This document shows positions 1 to 8,619 of a stretch of 64,000 nucleotides of DNA, in pieces (the first letter of the stretch is position 1; every line of letters begins with the position of its first letter). Below the pieces are notes generated by a model. That model did no database searches, was not told the origin of the DNA, and worked only from the letters and a program-made list of their open reading frames with translations. The position numbers were made by a program, and so were the translations under genes. Origin of the DNA: a bacterium (GTDB taxonomy: Bacteria; Bdellovibrionota; UBA1018); the NCBI GenBank assembly GCA_019751945.1, contig JAIEMT010000014.1, positions 62,001 to 126,000 on the forward strand, given 5' to 3'.

Positions 1-362
1 AAGCGACGCATCCTTGGCTGCAATGTCAGCTGGAGCTTCAATTTCCCCAAAGCGAACTTCAACAGCTCGAGTCCGCACTGATTTCTGTTTATCAAGGAAC
101 GGAAACAGAAGCGCGTTTGCTGCTTCCATCTAGTTGGACGGTGTATTTTAAAAAACGCGATAGCGATAGCCAGCTCTTCCTAGCGCATCCCGCGCCAGAT
201 ACCTGGGTGGCGACTTGCGCATTAAATCCAGCGCTTGCAGAGGCGTTAGTTTTAGCAGTTCAAGACCTGTTAGGAACTGGAACCGAATTTCATCTGAGCC
301 GGTTGAAACATGTCGGGAAGGTGAATCGCCTCAGCAATTTGGAAGTGCTGATTAAGAAGTAG
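1..362 (+). CDS. C-terminal part of an unknown protein (5' end outside window)
   Basis: The reading frame is open from the first bases of the window to a TAG at 360-362, so the TTG start in the ORF track is probably internal and the gene begins upstream. About 119 residues are visible, with no motif I recognise; the visible part looks soluble, with no membrane segment or signal peptide. Its last 11 bases overlap the 3' end of the convergent permease gene, which is typical of the tight packing here. Function unknown. Confidence 0.6.
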   Translation, partial: ATHPWLQCQLELQFPQSELQQLESALISVYQGTETEARLLLPSSWTVYFKKRDSDSQLFLAHPAPDTWVATCALNPALAEALVLAVQDLLGTGTEFHLSRLKHVGKVNRLSNLEVLIKK

Positions 363-1425
363 ATCTTCGGACTTTGCGCTCCGTGTAGATGGCCGCGTAG
401 ACTTCCATTGCAACCACTTTAAAAATAGCAGCGACAGGAATGGAGATGAGCATTCCAATCAATCCATAGTAGCGTTGCCCGACAGCGACTGCGGCAAGCA
501 AAATAAGGGGATGCAGATTCACCAGTTTTGCCACGATGATTGGAAAGATCACGACAGTGTCAATGATGTTGGCAAATGCGTAAACGGCGACCGCGGGCCA
601 TAGGAATTCATTGAGCTGGGGGTCCATGAAAAAGAGAGCAATGCCTGGCACTGCACCAATCACTGGACCGATGTAGGGAATCACATTGGTCACGCCAGCA
701 AAAAAACCGAGCATGAGTGCATATGGTGCTCCAGCGATGGCCAAACCAACTGTAGTGATCAGGCCCACTAAGAAGGCCTCAATCAGCTTCGCGCGCAAAT
801 AGTCGGATAGAGCGACCGTAATCTGATGACTGATTAAGAAAAAAGATTCGAAGAAACGGTTTGGGACCAGCTGAAAAAAACTTCTGCGAATCTTTCTACC
901 GTCATTCAGTAAAAAATAAGTGAGCAGCGGAACTAAGAATACGCAGACCATAAGGTCGCCCATCACTCCGGTGCCGTTGTTCACGAACCATTGACCCGTA
1001 CTTCTGCTCCAGGCGATCAGAGAGTCGGTGGGGCTCACCGAGCTAATGGCTGGAAACTTCTGCTTGAGAGATTCTTCCATCATTCGGCAGCGCTCGATAG
1101 CGTTCGCGTAGTAGGTGTCAGCTTTTACCTGAAAGGAGTCCCACTCCAGATTGCCTGCCTTCAATGCAAACGCAATGGTGAGCGTGCAGACCACTGCCAT
1201 GCCGCTAAACACCACGAGTGTGGCTATTGAACGCGTGTAGCCGCGTCTTTCCAATACAGCAACGAGCGGGGAAAGAAACATCGTGAGCATCACCGAGAGT
1301 AAGGTGGGGGTAGAAAGAGCGGGCGTGAGAAAGAATAGGGCAAGAGTTCCTGCTCCGGCTAAGAGTACGAATGCGAGTTTGAAAATATCCCGGCGCAGGC
1401 CCGGGTCCAAACGTGGCGTCTTCAC
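352..1425 (-). CDS. AI-2E family (PerM/YdiK-like) membrane permease
   Basis: A 357-residue polytopic inner-membrane protein with the layout of the AI-2E transporter family: two hydrophobic segments near the N-terminus (about residues 15-75), a soluble middle of charged residues (about 90-150), then a block of membrane segments (about 155-340). The C-terminal glycine/proline-rich part (for example VTNVIPYIGPVIGAVPG) is the family signature. Family members export small molecules or ions; the substrate here cannot be read from sequence. The start ATG overlaps the stop of the upstream cNMP-binding gene by 4 bases, so the two are probably co-transcribed and translationally coupled. The 3' end overlaps the neighbouring + strand gene. 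Confidence 0.85.
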   Translation of the reverse strand: MKTPRLDPGLRRDIFKLAFVLLAGAGTLALFFLTPALSTPTLLSVMLTMFLSPLVAVLERRGYTRSIATLVVFSGMAVVCTLTIAFALKAGNLEWDSFQVKADTYYANAIERCRMMEESLKQKFPAISSVSPTDSLIAWSRSTGQWFVNNGTGVMGDLMVCVFLVPLLTYFLLNDGRKIRRSFFQLVPNRFFESFFLISHQITVALSDYLRAKLIEAFLVGLITTVGLAIAGAPYALMLGFFAGVTNVIPYIGPVIGAVPGIALFFMDPQLNEFLWPAVAVYAFANIIDTVVIFPIIVAKLVNLHPLILLAAVAVGQRYYGLIGMLISIPVAAIFKVVAMEVYAAIYTERKVRRSTS

Positions 1426-1964
1426 GACGCGTCCTCGTGAATCTGTGCCATCTTTCTTGCGCGTGTGATGAGAGTAATTTTTTCGGTGGTTTCAAGCAGG
1501 CGCCGTGCGAGCACCGACGAAAGTTGATAAAGAATTTTCACGCCCATGGCAGGTTTACGTTGGAGAATTTCGGTGAGGTCTGGTTTGAAAAATCCGACGA
1601 GCACCGTACGCTCCGTAGCTACAGCCGTAGCGGTACGAAGATTTTCCTGGTCGACGAGGGCCACTTCCCCGAAGAAACTTCCGGCACCCAAAGTAGTTAC
1701 CAAGTTATCTCCATGGGGCGATTCAGTACTGATCGTAATGAGTCCGCGGGCAATGACGTACATTCCCAGGCCTCGGTCGCCTTGTTTAAATATGGCTTCG
1801 TCGGGTTGGTAGGTCCGCTCATAAACAAAGTGGGAGAGGTATCGAAGCTCCCGGCGAGTGAGGGTCTTAAACAGGACGTTTTGCTTTAAAACTTCGATGA
1901 CTCCGGTCTCGCCTCGGCCGATTTTAAAGAGATCTTCCCAGAAGAAGTGTGGGTGCTTCTGCAT
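1422..1964 (-). CDS. Cyclic-nucleotide-binding domain protein
   Basis: A 180-residue protein made almost entirely of one cyclic-nucleotide-binding (Crp-like) beta-roll, about residues 25-150. The phosphate-binding cassette is visible as FGEVALVDQENLRTATAVA, with the usual Gly-Glu and Arg. No helix-turn-helix follows, so it is not a Crp-type transcription factor; it is more likely a ligand sensor acting on a partner protein. It sits directly upstream of, and overlaps by 4 bases, the AI-2E-type permease, so a cNMP-dependent influence on that permease is an inference from context. Which nucleotide binds is not determinable. Confidence 0.85.
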   Translation of the reverse strand: MQKHPHFFWEDLFKIGRGETGVIEVLKQNVLFKTLTRRELRYLSHFVYERTYQPDEAIFKQGDRGLGMYVIARGLITISTESPHGDNLVTTLGAGSFFGEVALVDQENLRTATAVATERTVLVGFFKPDLTEILQRKPAMGVKILYQLSSVLARRLLETTEKITLITRARKMAQIHEDAS

Positions 1965-2003
1965 ACTTGGCTGATCGGCTAGTTTTCATGATAAATTAAA
2001 CCT

Positions 2004-2405
2004 ATGGGGCCCGCTTTGAAGCACGTTCTGATCGTTGAGGATGTCGATGAAATGCTTCGCCTTTTAGAGCTCACCGTGAGCGCTATTCCAGGCCTAAAAG
2101 TGACCAGCACCTGTCGCAATACCTGGGAGACCCGTCTGGAGCTCACTCGCCGCATGCCGGCCATTGTTTTACTCGACGAAATCCTCCCCGGGGAGTCCGG
2201 CTTGGACCTTTTGAAGGAGCTGGTTTCTCTCAATCTCACCGTCGTACTTTTGACGGGCAATTTGCAACAGAAGAGGTTGCCCCTCCCACCGGGGGCGATT
2301 GCCCGACTGACGAAACCCGGCTGGGGAGACGACCTAGAAGCCGAGCAAAAGCGCTTCGCGGACGAGCTTTTGGCCGCTTTAGCGGCCCCCAACAAGCCTA
2401 CTTGA
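2004..2405 (+). CDS. Stand-alone response-regulator receiver domain
   Basis: A 133-residue single receiver domain. It opens with VLIVEDVDE (acidic pair that binds Mg), has the likely phospho-acceptor Asp in IVLLDEILPG near residue 52, and ends with a Thr in LLTG and the conserved Lys in LTKP. There is no output domain, so it should act like CheY/Spo0F, through protein contacts or as a phosphorelay intermediate. No histidine kinase lies nearby. It is transcribed divergently from the cNMP-binding gene, only 39 bases away, and no good ribosome-binding site precedes the ATG, so the start is uncertain. Confidence 0.85.
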   Translation: MGPALKHVLIVEDVDEMLRLLELTVSAIPGLKVTSTCRNTWETRLELTRRMPAIVLLDEILPGESGLDLLKELVSLNLTVVLLTGNLQQKRLPLPPGAIARLTKPGWGDDLEAEQKRFADELLAALAAPNKPT

Positions 2406-2479
2406 CGGGAGTGGTCTATATTGTTAAGAGTCTTCGGCTAGACACAGGGCTACACAGATAGCTAAGGAGATTCACTCAG

Positions 2480-2725
2480 ATGGCAGTCAAAATTCGTCTT
2501 TCTCGACAAGGCGCAAAAAAGCATCCCCAGTACATGGTCGTCGCAGTTGACAGTAATAAGAAGCGCGACGGAGAGTATCTCCAAAAACTTGGCCATTATT
2601 TCCCCAAGGCCAAGGATTCCAAGGAAAAGTTAAAGGTCAACGTCGAAGCAATTCAAGCTTGGCAAGCAAAAGGCGCCCAACTTACACAAACGGTTGGACA
2701 ACTCCTCAAAACCTTAGCAAAATAA
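2480..2725 (+). CDS. rpsP: 30S ribosomal protein S16
   Basis: An 81-residue S16, the usual length. The N-terminus MAVKIRLSRQGAKKHPQYMVV matches the family core that contacts 16S rRNA during 30S assembly. A strong Shine-Dalgarno (AGGAGA) lies about 9 bases before the ATG. It is the first gene of the conserved rpsP-khpA-(rimM)-trmD-rplS cluster, followed by khpA after a structured 109-base spacer. Confidence 0.97.
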   Translation: MAVKIRLSRQGAKKHPQYMVVAVDSNKKRDGEYLQKLGHYFPKAKDSKEKLKVNVEAIQAWQAKGAQLTQTVGQLLKTLAK

Positions 2726-2749
2726 GATCTGAGTCTCACCTCATCAGTA

Positions 2750-2787
2750 CTGCACGTACGTCTACGGGACGACGTGACAAAGTGCAG
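2750..2787 (+). repeat. Nested inverted repeats in the rpsP-khpA spacer
   Basis: CTGCAC (2750-2755) pairs with GTGCAG (2782-2787), and inside it ACGTC (2758-2762) pairs with GACGT (2771-2775), giving a two-tier stem. There is no T-run, so it is not a simple terminator. It may be an RNA processing site or a stability element that sets the ratio between the ribosomal protein and the downstream genes. Function is inferred only from position. Confidence 0.4.
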
Positions 2788-2834
2788 AAGCAGTAGTGGT
2801 AGCGATACCCGTTGTTGAAGAGAGGAGTCGTGTG

Positions 2835-3116
2835 ATGTCAGATCCAACAGGTGCTGGCCCAGCAGGCGGTAAAAAGCTCGGCGAGCTTACAAAACTAATT
2901 GAGTACATGGCGAAGATGTTGGTCGATCTCCCAGATCAAGTCGACGTGAACGAGATTGCCGGTGAGAATACCACCGTCATCGAGTTGAAAGTCGCGAAGG
3001 AAGATCTGGGCAAAATCATTGGAAAGCAGGGCCGTACGGCTCGCGCGGTTCGAACGATTTTGAATGGAGCCTCGACCAAGCTTCGCAAGAGAACAGTTTT
3101 AGAAATTGTCGAATAG
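2835..3116 (+). CDS. khpA: KH-domain RNA-binding protein KhpA
   Basis: A small KH-domain protein (93 residues from the ATG at 2835). The RNA-binding GxxG loop is visible in [18 protein letters not shown] near the C-terminus. The track starts at a GTG (2796), but the ATG at 2835 is preceded by AGAGGAG at a good distance and gives the usual KhpA length, so I prefer it. KhpA typically partners KhpB/EloR as an RNA chaperone. It lies between rpsP and trmD as in most bacteria, and its 3' end overlaps trmD by 11 bases. Confidence 0.9.
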   Translation: MSDPTGAGPAGGKKLGELTKLIEYMAKMLVDLPDQVDVNEIAGENTTVIELKVAKEDLGKIIGKQGRTARAVRTILNGASTKLRKRTVLEIVE

Positions 3117-3819
3117 CTTTCAGCCAATCGAATTTCATTTTCTCACCCTCTTCCCGGAAATATTTCCGCCGGCGTTGCATTCGAGTCTTATCGGCAAGGC
3201 TCAGAAGCAGGGCCTTGTCTCGTTCCATTTCACACAGATTCGCGACTTCGCAAAAGACAAGCATAAGCGCGTAGACGACACCCCTTACGGCGGCGGGGAG
3301 GGGATGCTTCTGCGGGCCGATGTTTTACATGCCGCTTGGAAGAGTGTTTTGCCGAAACCCACAAAGAGCGCTCGAACTCTGCTCCTATCGCCGCAAGGCA
3401 AGATCCTCACTCAAGAGCGTGCAAGAAAACTTCTGAAGTATAAGAAAATCATTCTGGTCTGCGGTCACTACGAGGGGGTTGATGAACGTTTCATTGATCG
3501 TTGCGTGGATGAGGAAGTTTCCATAGGGGATTACGTGCTGACGGGCGGAGAGTTACCGGCATTAGTTCTCGCAGATGTCGTCACTCGGTTGATTCCAGGA
3601 GTGGTGGGGAACGAACGTTCTTTGAGCGAGGATTCTCTCGAACGCGGACTTTTGAAATACCCTCAGTTTACCCGACCCAGAGATTTTGATGGCGTCGAGC
3701 CTCCGGCAGTTTTACTGAGTGGAGATCACAGAGCCATTGCCAAGTGGCGTTCTGAGCAAATGCTCACGCGAACAAAAAAAAAGCGCCCGGATTTATTCCG
3801 AGCGCTGAAGAAAAAATAA
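3106..3819 (+). CDS. trmD: tRNA (guanine37-N1)-methyltransferase TrmD
   Basis: A 237-residue SPOUT methyltransferase that puts m1G at position 37 of tRNAs with a G36 and prevents +1 frameshifting. The SAM-binding knot region is seen in [10 protein letters not shown] and [17 protein letters not shown], and PYGGGEGM is a further family signature. The apparent start is a TTG at 3106, inside khpA, which implies translational coupling; no separate ribosome site is visible. The usual rimM gene between khpA and trmD is absent. The last codons contain a hairpin that probably terminates the convergent gene. Confidence 0.95.
   Translation: MSNSFQPIEFHFLTLFPEIFPPALHSSLIGKAQKQGLVSFHFTQIRDFAKDKHKRVDDTPYGGGEGMLLRADVLHAAWKSVLPKPTKSARTLLLSPQGKILTQERARKLLKYKKIILVCGHYEGVDERFIDRCVDEEVSIGDYVLTGGELPALVLADVVTRLIPGVVGNERSLSEDSLERGLLKYPQFTRPRDFDGVEPPAVLLSGDHRAIAKWRSEQMLTRTKKKRPDLFRALKKK
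3774..3806 (-). terminator. Intrinsic terminator of the minus-strand gene 3823-4545, embedded in the trmD 3' end
   Basis: AGCGC (3782-3786) pairs with GCGCT (3802-3806), continued by CGGA/TCCG with one mismatch and a TTTAT loop. Read on the minus strand, the hairpin is followed directly by nine Ts (As at 3774-3782 on +). It lies just past the stop of the minus-strand gene but inside the trmD coding sequence, so these bases serve both genes. Confidence 0.75.
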
Positions 3820-3822
3820 GTC

Positions 3823-4545
3823 TCATAAGGGAAGATCATTCGGACTTGAGCGGCCATCCCCCTTTAAGTTTCCATGAACACAAAAAGGTGCGACTCCTCG
3901 AGACAGTTTCTGAACAAGGACGAAAGCGCTGGCTTCTCTCGGTGCTACTTGGTTCCAGGCTGGGACTTTGGGATTGTTGTCGAGGTCCAGTCCAAGGGGC
4001 TTGCTGCCCTTTCCATCTGCAACCACAAATAGGATGCTGCGTCCGGATAGTGCAGAGGCAGAAAACTCGCCCTGAGTATCTTCGATCCAAGAAGGATACA
4101 ATCGATGACCTTCTAAATCCTGCTCATATACAGTGTGGACTGCTCTCTGGAGCAATCCAAAGAAGCTCGCAAAATAGGCTTCATCGGAAGTAGGGAGTCT
4201 CCAGCCTTCCCCCATCTTCACAGTACAGGTCGCCTCAGCGTCGTCCCATTTCTTCGCAGAATAGCTGGGTCCTAAAAAAGCATAGTAAACGGATCCTCCA
4301 AGAATGGTTGAGAGGTGGGCAGTGTGAACTCCCGATGCCTTCTCTCCTTCTGTCATTCCCCAGGTAATGGTCACCTTTCCCTGTCTTTCAACCATGGCGT
4401 GCTCATTTGATTTTTCTATTAGGAAGGGCTTGAAGCCAGCTGGAGCGTCGCTTGAGACTTCCGGGGTATCAGAATGAGCTGCCTGGCTTAGGATAAGAAA
4501 GAAGATGAAGAGAACAGAATACAGGGGTTTCGAAATAGAAAACAT
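3823..4545 (-). CDS. Secreted protein with a WRLPT (DUF1566/Lcl-like) motif
   Basis: A 240-residue protein with a signal peptide (hydrophobic core about residues 5-20, ending near SQAAHS). The middle holds WRLPTSDEAYFASFF, the hallmark of DUF1566/formylglycine-enzyme-like lectin folds, preceded by a Cys-containing segment (ATCTVKMGEG). Two Cys residues could form a disulphide. The track starts at a GTG that is really part of the ribosome site GTGGAG; the ATG at 4545 follows it at 6 bases and gives a proper signal peptide. Probably periplasmic or surface-exposed; function unknown. A terminator follows inside trmD. Confidence 0.75.
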   Translation of the reverse strand: MFSISKPLYSVLFIFFLILSQAAHSDTPEVSSDAPAGFKPFLIEKSNEHAMVERQGKVTITWGMTEGEKASGVHTAHLSTILGGSVYYAFLGPSYSAKKWDDAEATCTVKMGEGWRLPTSDEAYFASFFGLLQRAVHTVYEQDLEGHRLYPSWIEDTQGEFSASALSGRSILFVVADGKGSKPLGLDLDNNPKVPAWNQVAPREASAFVLVQKLSRGVAPFCVHGNLKGDGRSSPNDLPL

Positions 4546-4602
4546 TTGGATCTCCACGATTCGTTAATAAGAAATTCGTGGATTTTTATACTATTAGAGT
4601 AG

Positions 4603-4637
4603 AAAAATCAAGCGCCCAGACCAAAGGTCTGGGCGCT
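4603..4637 (-). terminator. Rho-independent terminator after the small Cys/His-rich gene
   Basis: A perfect 12-base inverted repeat, AGCGCCCAGACC (4611-4622) / GGTCTGGGCGCT (4626-4637), with an AAA loop. On the minus strand it is followed by TTGATTTTT. It is placed 25 bases after the stop of the minus-strand gene at 4662-4883. In the + direction no T-run follows. Confidence 0.85.
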
Positions 4638-4661
4638 TTGTCCAAGAGTCATAATTTTTTG

Positions 4662-4883
4662 TTAGCTCTTTGCTTCGTCTTTCTTGTCTTTCTTCTTATC
4701 TTTGCCGTGGCAATCGCAGTCTTTCTTAGCGTGGTGGCAGTTCTTGCATTCCTTGTCGCCACCCTTTTTGTCCGATTTCTCAGTTTTTGCAGGAGCAGCG
4801 CTGTCATCTGCGAAAACCGGGCTACCTAAGCCCAATGCCAACAAAGATGCTGCACAAACGCCCAAAGTAATTTGTTTTTTCAT
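4662..4883 (-). CDS. Small secreted Cys/His/Lys-rich protein, possibly metal-binding
   Basis: A 73-residue precursor with a clear signal peptide (MKKQITLGVCAASLLALGLGSPVFA, then ADD). The mature ~48 residues are very rich in Lys and Asp and contain one compact cluster, CKNCHHAKKDCDCHGKD, with four Cys and three His. That cluster could bind metal or haem-like ligands; note it has no CxxCH motif. A good ribosome site (AGGAGAAA) precedes the ATG, and a strong terminator follows, so the gene is probably monocistronic. It is divergent from the cytochrome-like gene. Function unknown. Confidence 0.8.
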   Translation of the reverse strand: MKKQITLGVCAASLLALGLGSPVFADDSAAPAKTEKSDKKGGDKECKNCHHAKKDCDCHGKDKKKDKKDEAKS

Positions 4884-4933
4884 ATCGAGTTTCTCCTATT
4901 TTGAACCTCAACTCTACCAACCCTAGTTGAGGT

Positions 4934-6424
4934 GTGCAGCAAAAAAACCGATCAGAAGAGGTGAGAGTCTTTGCGTTGACTTTATGCATCATTTTTCTCT
5001 TGTTAGAGTTTCCCGCGTGGGCTGGGATGAGCTGCCCTGTCTTCCCTGCGGATTGGCAGCGTTGGGTAGACAAGGCTTTAAAGACTGGGAACTCCGCAGA
5101 AGTCGAAGCCCTTCACAATACCTACACCGCCTGTAAGTCGCGTACTTCGCAACAGGTGCAGCACTGTTTTCAGAATTTGGAAAACTACTGGGATTTTTGG
5201 ATTCGTTACAAGAACGACAAGCTCTTAGAAAAACTTCCCGAGTATGTTCGTGAACAGGATCCGGAGATGGGAAAATTACCGGCTCTGTTTAAGGGCAATA
5301 GCTACTACACGGGGTGGGAGAAGGATTTGGAAGAGTGCCGTGTTGAAAAACGCAACACTCCCGAATGCAACTCCGTCAAAGGCGCAATTCAGATCAATTA
5401 TCTGCACAGTGGAATAGCGGTAGCGATGCCTGCCCCTATTTCTCTGCTGATGATTCCCGGAGATCGCTATGACAAATACGTGATCTTTCTTTCAGATAAG
5501 AACGCCCAGGTCTTCCACGCGGATATGCTGACGATGCAGAAAAAGGATGCCAAGACGGGAAAGCCGCTTGATGAGAAACTGATTCTACCTTTTACTCAAC
5601 GTGCGAAGGAACCGCAAATGCACCCGATGACCGAAACTCAGCGGTCTGGATCTTGTGTCAGTTGTCATCCGAACGGTTTACGTGAAATTTTTCCGGCCCC
5701 AGGTTCAGTGGCACTGCAGGATCGGGAGAAGTTTTCTCAGATCCAAGAGTACATTCAATCTGCCGGGAAGGTTGGTTACTCCAAGTTTTTCGATGTGAGG
5801 CATGCCGGTCCCGCCGTCGGGCATCGCCAGTACTGTACGAGTTGTCACAATGCGGGCAGCGATCAGGATAACTTCAAGTTTCCTGGGCGCAGCCCGCTCA
5901 GTGGTCTGACGAGTTGGAGTCAGATCTACGGAAAGATGACAAACAAAGGGAATTTTTGCATGCCTCCTCGTGCGAAGAAGGATGCGGGCCTGCTTGCTTA
6001 CGAAGAAGCTTTAAAAAAAGTCGACCAGCTGCCTGACAGAGATCGTGACGATATAGTCACTGCTGCTCGATCGGGTGGGGGCGTTTTTGAAAATTCCAAG
6101 GTGATGGAAACGAACGAAAAGTCTCCTCCGTTGATCGATAAAAATTTCGAGTTCAAATACGACCTTCCCTGGCAGAAGAAAATGCTGGGAATTTTAGTCA
6201 AGCGCAGGCTGATCACAGCGGAACAAAAATCTCTTGCTGAGGCCTCTCTCGAAACGAATCAAAAAGAAGGTGTGGAGTTGTTTCGAGAGCTGCAGCGAGA
6301 CTATCAGCGAGATTTATTGAAGTGGCTCAAAGGTGGATCCGTGAATTGCTTCTCTTCCCCCCGCTATGAGGAGACCCCATCCCCAGCTTCGGGAGAAGCT
6401 CTAGAGGCCGGTAAAGCTGACTAA
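4934..6424 (+). CDS. Secreted di-haem cytochrome c-like protein
   Basis: A protein of about 490 residues with an N-terminal signal peptide (FALTLCIIFLLLEFPAWA). Two CxxCH haem c sites are visible: CVSCH near residue 246 and CTSCH near residue 305. A further Cys segment (NFCMPPRAKKDAG) follows. It should be a periplasmic or envelope electron-transfer or redox protein; no enzymatic partner lies beside it. The start is unsure: the GTG at 4934 lacks a well-spaced ribosome site, and AGAAGAGG at 4954-4961 could serve a later GTG or TTG. It is divergent from the small Cys/His-rich secreted gene, 50 bases away, which might share its redox role (inference). Confidence 0.8.
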   Translation: MQQKNRSEEVRVFALTLCIIFLLLEFPAWAGMSCPVFPADWQRWVDKALKTGNSAEVEALHNTYTACKSRTSQQVQHCFQNLENYWDFWIRYKNDKLLEKLPEYVREQDPEMGKLPALFKGNSYYTGWEKDLEECRVEKRNTPECNSVKGAIQINYLHSGIAVAMPAPISLLMIPGDRYDKYVIFLSDKNAQVFHADMLTMQKKDAKTGKPLDEKLILPFTQRAKEPQMHPMTETQRSGSCVSCHPNGLREIFPAPGSVALQDREKFSQIQEYIQSAGKVGYSKFFDVRHAGPAVGHRQYCTSCHNAGSDQDNFKFPGRSPLSGLTSWSQIYGKMTNKGNFCMPPRAKKDAGLLAYEEALKKVDQLPDRDRDDIVTAARSGGGVFENSKVMETNEKSPPLIDKNFEFKYDLPWQKKMLGILVKRRLITAEQKSLAEASLETNQKEGVELFRELQRDYQRDLLKWLKGGSVNCFSSPRYEETPSPASGEALEAGKAD

Positions 6425-6523
6425 TTTAGTTTATTAAAAAAAGTTGAGGGTCAAGCTCTCCTGGCGTTGAAAAGTGGTATGCTCGGACTCGATCGGGGTT
6501 GTACCCCTGTGGGAGGGTTAGAC

Positions 6524-6715
6524 ATGACTCAAGTTATCGCATTGCTGAAGTCGTCTTATCCGTTCTGGATCTGGGTAGGTTTGGCAGCTACTGCTGGTTC
6601 CACCTACTTCCAAGGTCCAAAACACGTCAATTTCTCAGAAACCACTGGCGAGGCCATTCGGGTTCAAACCTTGATCCCCCTGACCCTCAATACCTCTGAC
6701 GAAAGCCTAGATTAA
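6524..6715 (+). CDS. Small single-pass membrane protein, unknown
   Basis: 63 residues from the ATG at 6524, which follows GGGAGGG at about 8 bases; the upstream start in the track has no such site. One hydrophobic segment (about residues 11-27, YPFWIWVGLAATAGSTYF) followed by a polar tail. The reading frame and ribosome site are convincing, but nothing identifies a function. Confidence 0.55.
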   Translation: MTQVIALLKSSYPFWIWVGLAATAGSTYFQGPKHVNFSETTGEAIRVQTLIPLTLNTSDESLD

Positions 6716-6745
6716 CACTAGCAAAAGTGCTACAAACCGGACCTC

Positions 6746-7321
6746 GTGTCTGTACCTCTTTACGTAGTATTGCTCCACCATCCGATTCGGAATCGTGAGG
6801 GTAAACTCGTAACGACTGCGGTCACGAACATGGACATTCACGACATTTCGCGCACGGCGCGGACTTTCGGAGCGAGCGGATATTTTCTGGTCACTCCGAT
6901 TCCCGTGCAGCACGAATTGGTGAATCGGATTCTAGGTCACTGGAGGACCGACGGTTCACGGGAATACCATCCGGACAGGGCAGAGGCCGTCAACCTGGTC
7001 CGGCTCGCGAATGATTTTCGCGAAGTGAAGGACGCCATTCGATCGGTGCATGGTGAAGATCCCGAAGTGGTTCTGACCTCTGCTCGATCGCTTCCGAACT
7101 CGATCAGCTACACGCAGTATCGTTGTGAGCTGGAAGAACCTGGACGAACGAAACCAGTCGCAATGGTTTTCGGCACTGGTTGGGGAGTTTCGGAAACCTT
7201 CTATCCCGAGGTGGATCGGAATCTGGCTCCGATCCACGGGCGCGAAGGTCAAGAGGGGTACAATCACCTCTCGGTTCGTTCCGCTGTGGCAATTATTTTG
7301 TCGCGGTTGTTCGGGCAATAG
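6746..7321 (+). CDS. SPOUT-type RNA methyltransferase (Methyltrn_RNA_4 family)
   Basis: A 191-residue protein resembling the SAM-dependent RNA methyltransferase family found next to trmD or rplS in Deltaproteobacteria, Aquificae and Thermotogae. Visible family features are [15 protein letters not shown] at the start, [19 protein letters not shown], and a C-terminal [10 protein letters not shown] and [13 protein letters not shown] resembling a SPOUT knot. The exact RNA target is not established to my knowledge. The GTG start has only a weak ribosome site. The gene keeps its usual place ahead of rplS, though it is separated here from trmD by about 2.9 kb of unrelated genes. Confidence 0.8.
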   Translation: MSVPLYVVLLHHPIRNREGKLVTTAVTNMDIHDISRTARTFGASGYFLVTPIPVQHELVNRILGHWRTDGSREYHPDRAEAVNLVRLANDFREVKDAIRSVHGEDPEVVLTSARSLPNSISYTQYRCELEEPGRTKPVAMVFGTGWGVSETFYPEVDRNLAPIHGREGQEGYNHLSVRSAVAIILSRLFGQ

Positions 7322-7391
7322 CCGGTTCTGGGTTTCGGCCCGGAATGCAAAATGCCAGCGTTTTAAAAGTTCGATTGTTAGGAGCATTCAA

Positions 7392-7862
7392 ATGGCAGCC
7401 ACACAACCCAAACCCAGAAAAACTACCAAAGGTATTTACGTAAAACTGAAAGGTCTCGCTGATCGCGTCGCGCTTGTCGAAAAGCCGCAGCTGCGCACCG
7501 AGTTTCCGGATTACAAGCCAGGTGACACCGTAAAAGTTCACGTCCGAATTAAGGAAGGTGAAAAGGAACGTACCCAGGCTTACGAAGGTGTTGTGATTGC
7601 CAAGGGCAATAAGGGCGCAAGCAAGTCCTTCACCGTTCGAAAGATTTCTCACGGCGTTGGCGTTGAGCGTATGTTCCTGGAAAGCTCACCCAAAGTCGCT
7701 AAGATCGAAATCGTTCAAGTGGGTAAAGTTCGTCGTGCGAAACTGTATTACATTCGAGACCTCGAAGGTAAGGCAGCACGCATTGAACGTGAATTAGACA
7801 CCGCAGTATCTTCCGCTCCGGCTTCAGCCGCGGGCAAAAATACTGCCGGTGACGCTAAGTAA
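7392..7862 (+). CDS. rplS: 50S ribosomal protein L19 with N- and C-terminal extensions
   Basis: 156 residues from the ATG at 7392, which has GGAG seven bases upstream; the longer frame in the track reads into the preceding gene. The L19 core is clear ([67 protein letters not shown]). L19 sits at the 30S-50S interface. Typical L19 has about 115 residues; here there is a basic N-terminal tail of about 25 and an Ala/Ser-rich C-terminal tail of about 20. It overlaps rnhB by 14 bases. Confidence 0.95.
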   Translation: MAATQPKPRKTTKGIYVKLKGLADRVALVEKPQLRTEFPDYKPGDTVKVHVRIKEGEKERTQAYEGVVIAKGNKGASKSFTVRKISHGVGVERMFLESSPKVAKIEIVQVGKVRRAKLYYIRDLEGKAARIERELDTAVSSAPASAAGKNTAGDAK

Positions 7863-8571
7863 GCCGAAACCCGATCTGTCTTTAGAAGCGCAGTACGGTC
7901 ATCCACAGGTTCTACTCGCAGGAGTGGACGAAGTGGGAAGGGGATGTCTTGCGGGCCCAGTGTATGCCGCAGCGGTTATCCTTCCGGCCGAAGTGCATTT
8001 GGATTCCTGGAAAGATCTCAAAAAAAAGCAGCCCTGGTTGAAGGAAGTAAACGATAGCAAGCTTGTAGCTCGCGAGATGCGCGAAGAGTTGGCTCCGCTG
8101 ATCCGGAGCTGGGCTCGAGCACACGCGGTGGCTTTTGCAACGGTCGAAGAAATTGATCGTATCAATATTCATCACGCTTCTCATTTGGCCATGATTAGGG
8201 CGATTCGGGCACTGGGTTTGGTTCCTAATCAGATTTTGATCGATGGAAAGTTTGTGCCCAGAGATTTTGCGCGAGAGTTTCCACGGACTCTGGTGGCCGC
8301 AGTTGTGAAGGGCGATCAGAAATCGCTGAGTATCGCGTGTGCTTCCATTTTAGCGAAAGTCGAAAGAGATTCGTTGATGGTTGCGCTCGATGCGCAGTAT
8401 CCCGGCTATGGGTTGGCCGATCACAAGGGCTATTCGACTCCCGCTCACAAGGCAGCTTTGACCAAGCTTGGGGCTTGCGTCCTTCATCGTCGGAGTTTTA
8501 GTCCGGTCCGAGAATCGCTCGTTCCAGAGGCCGTTCGGACTCAAGAATCTCTCTTTTTTGGTGGAAGTTGA
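7849..8571 (+). CDS. rnhB: Ribonuclease HII
   Basis: A 240-residue RNase HII, which cleaves RNA/DNA hybrids and single ribonucleotides embedded in DNA. The catalytic motifs are present: [13 protein letters not shown] (Asp-Glu), the DSK in EVNDSKL, ILIDGK and the C-terminal [10 protein letters not shown]. It starts at a GTG within the rplS 3' end, so it is translationally coupled to rplS. The rplS-rnhB-yraN order is the common bacterial arrangement. Confidence 0.95.
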   Translation: MTLSKPKPDLSLEAQYGHPQVLLAGVDEVGRGCLAGPVYAAAVILPAEVHLDSWKDLKKKQPWLKEVNDSKLVAREMREELAPLIRSWARAHAVAFATVEEIDRINIHHASHLAMIRAIRALGLVPNQILIDGKFVPRDFAREFPRTLVAAVVKGDQKSLSIACASILAKVERDSLMVALDAQYPGYGLADHKGYSTPAHKAALTKLGACVLHRRSFSPVRESLVPEAVRTQESLFFGGS

Positions 8572-8619
8572 CTTCGAGTAGATCCCTGGGTAAGGCGCGC
8601 TAAAAGAAGGAGAAATGCT

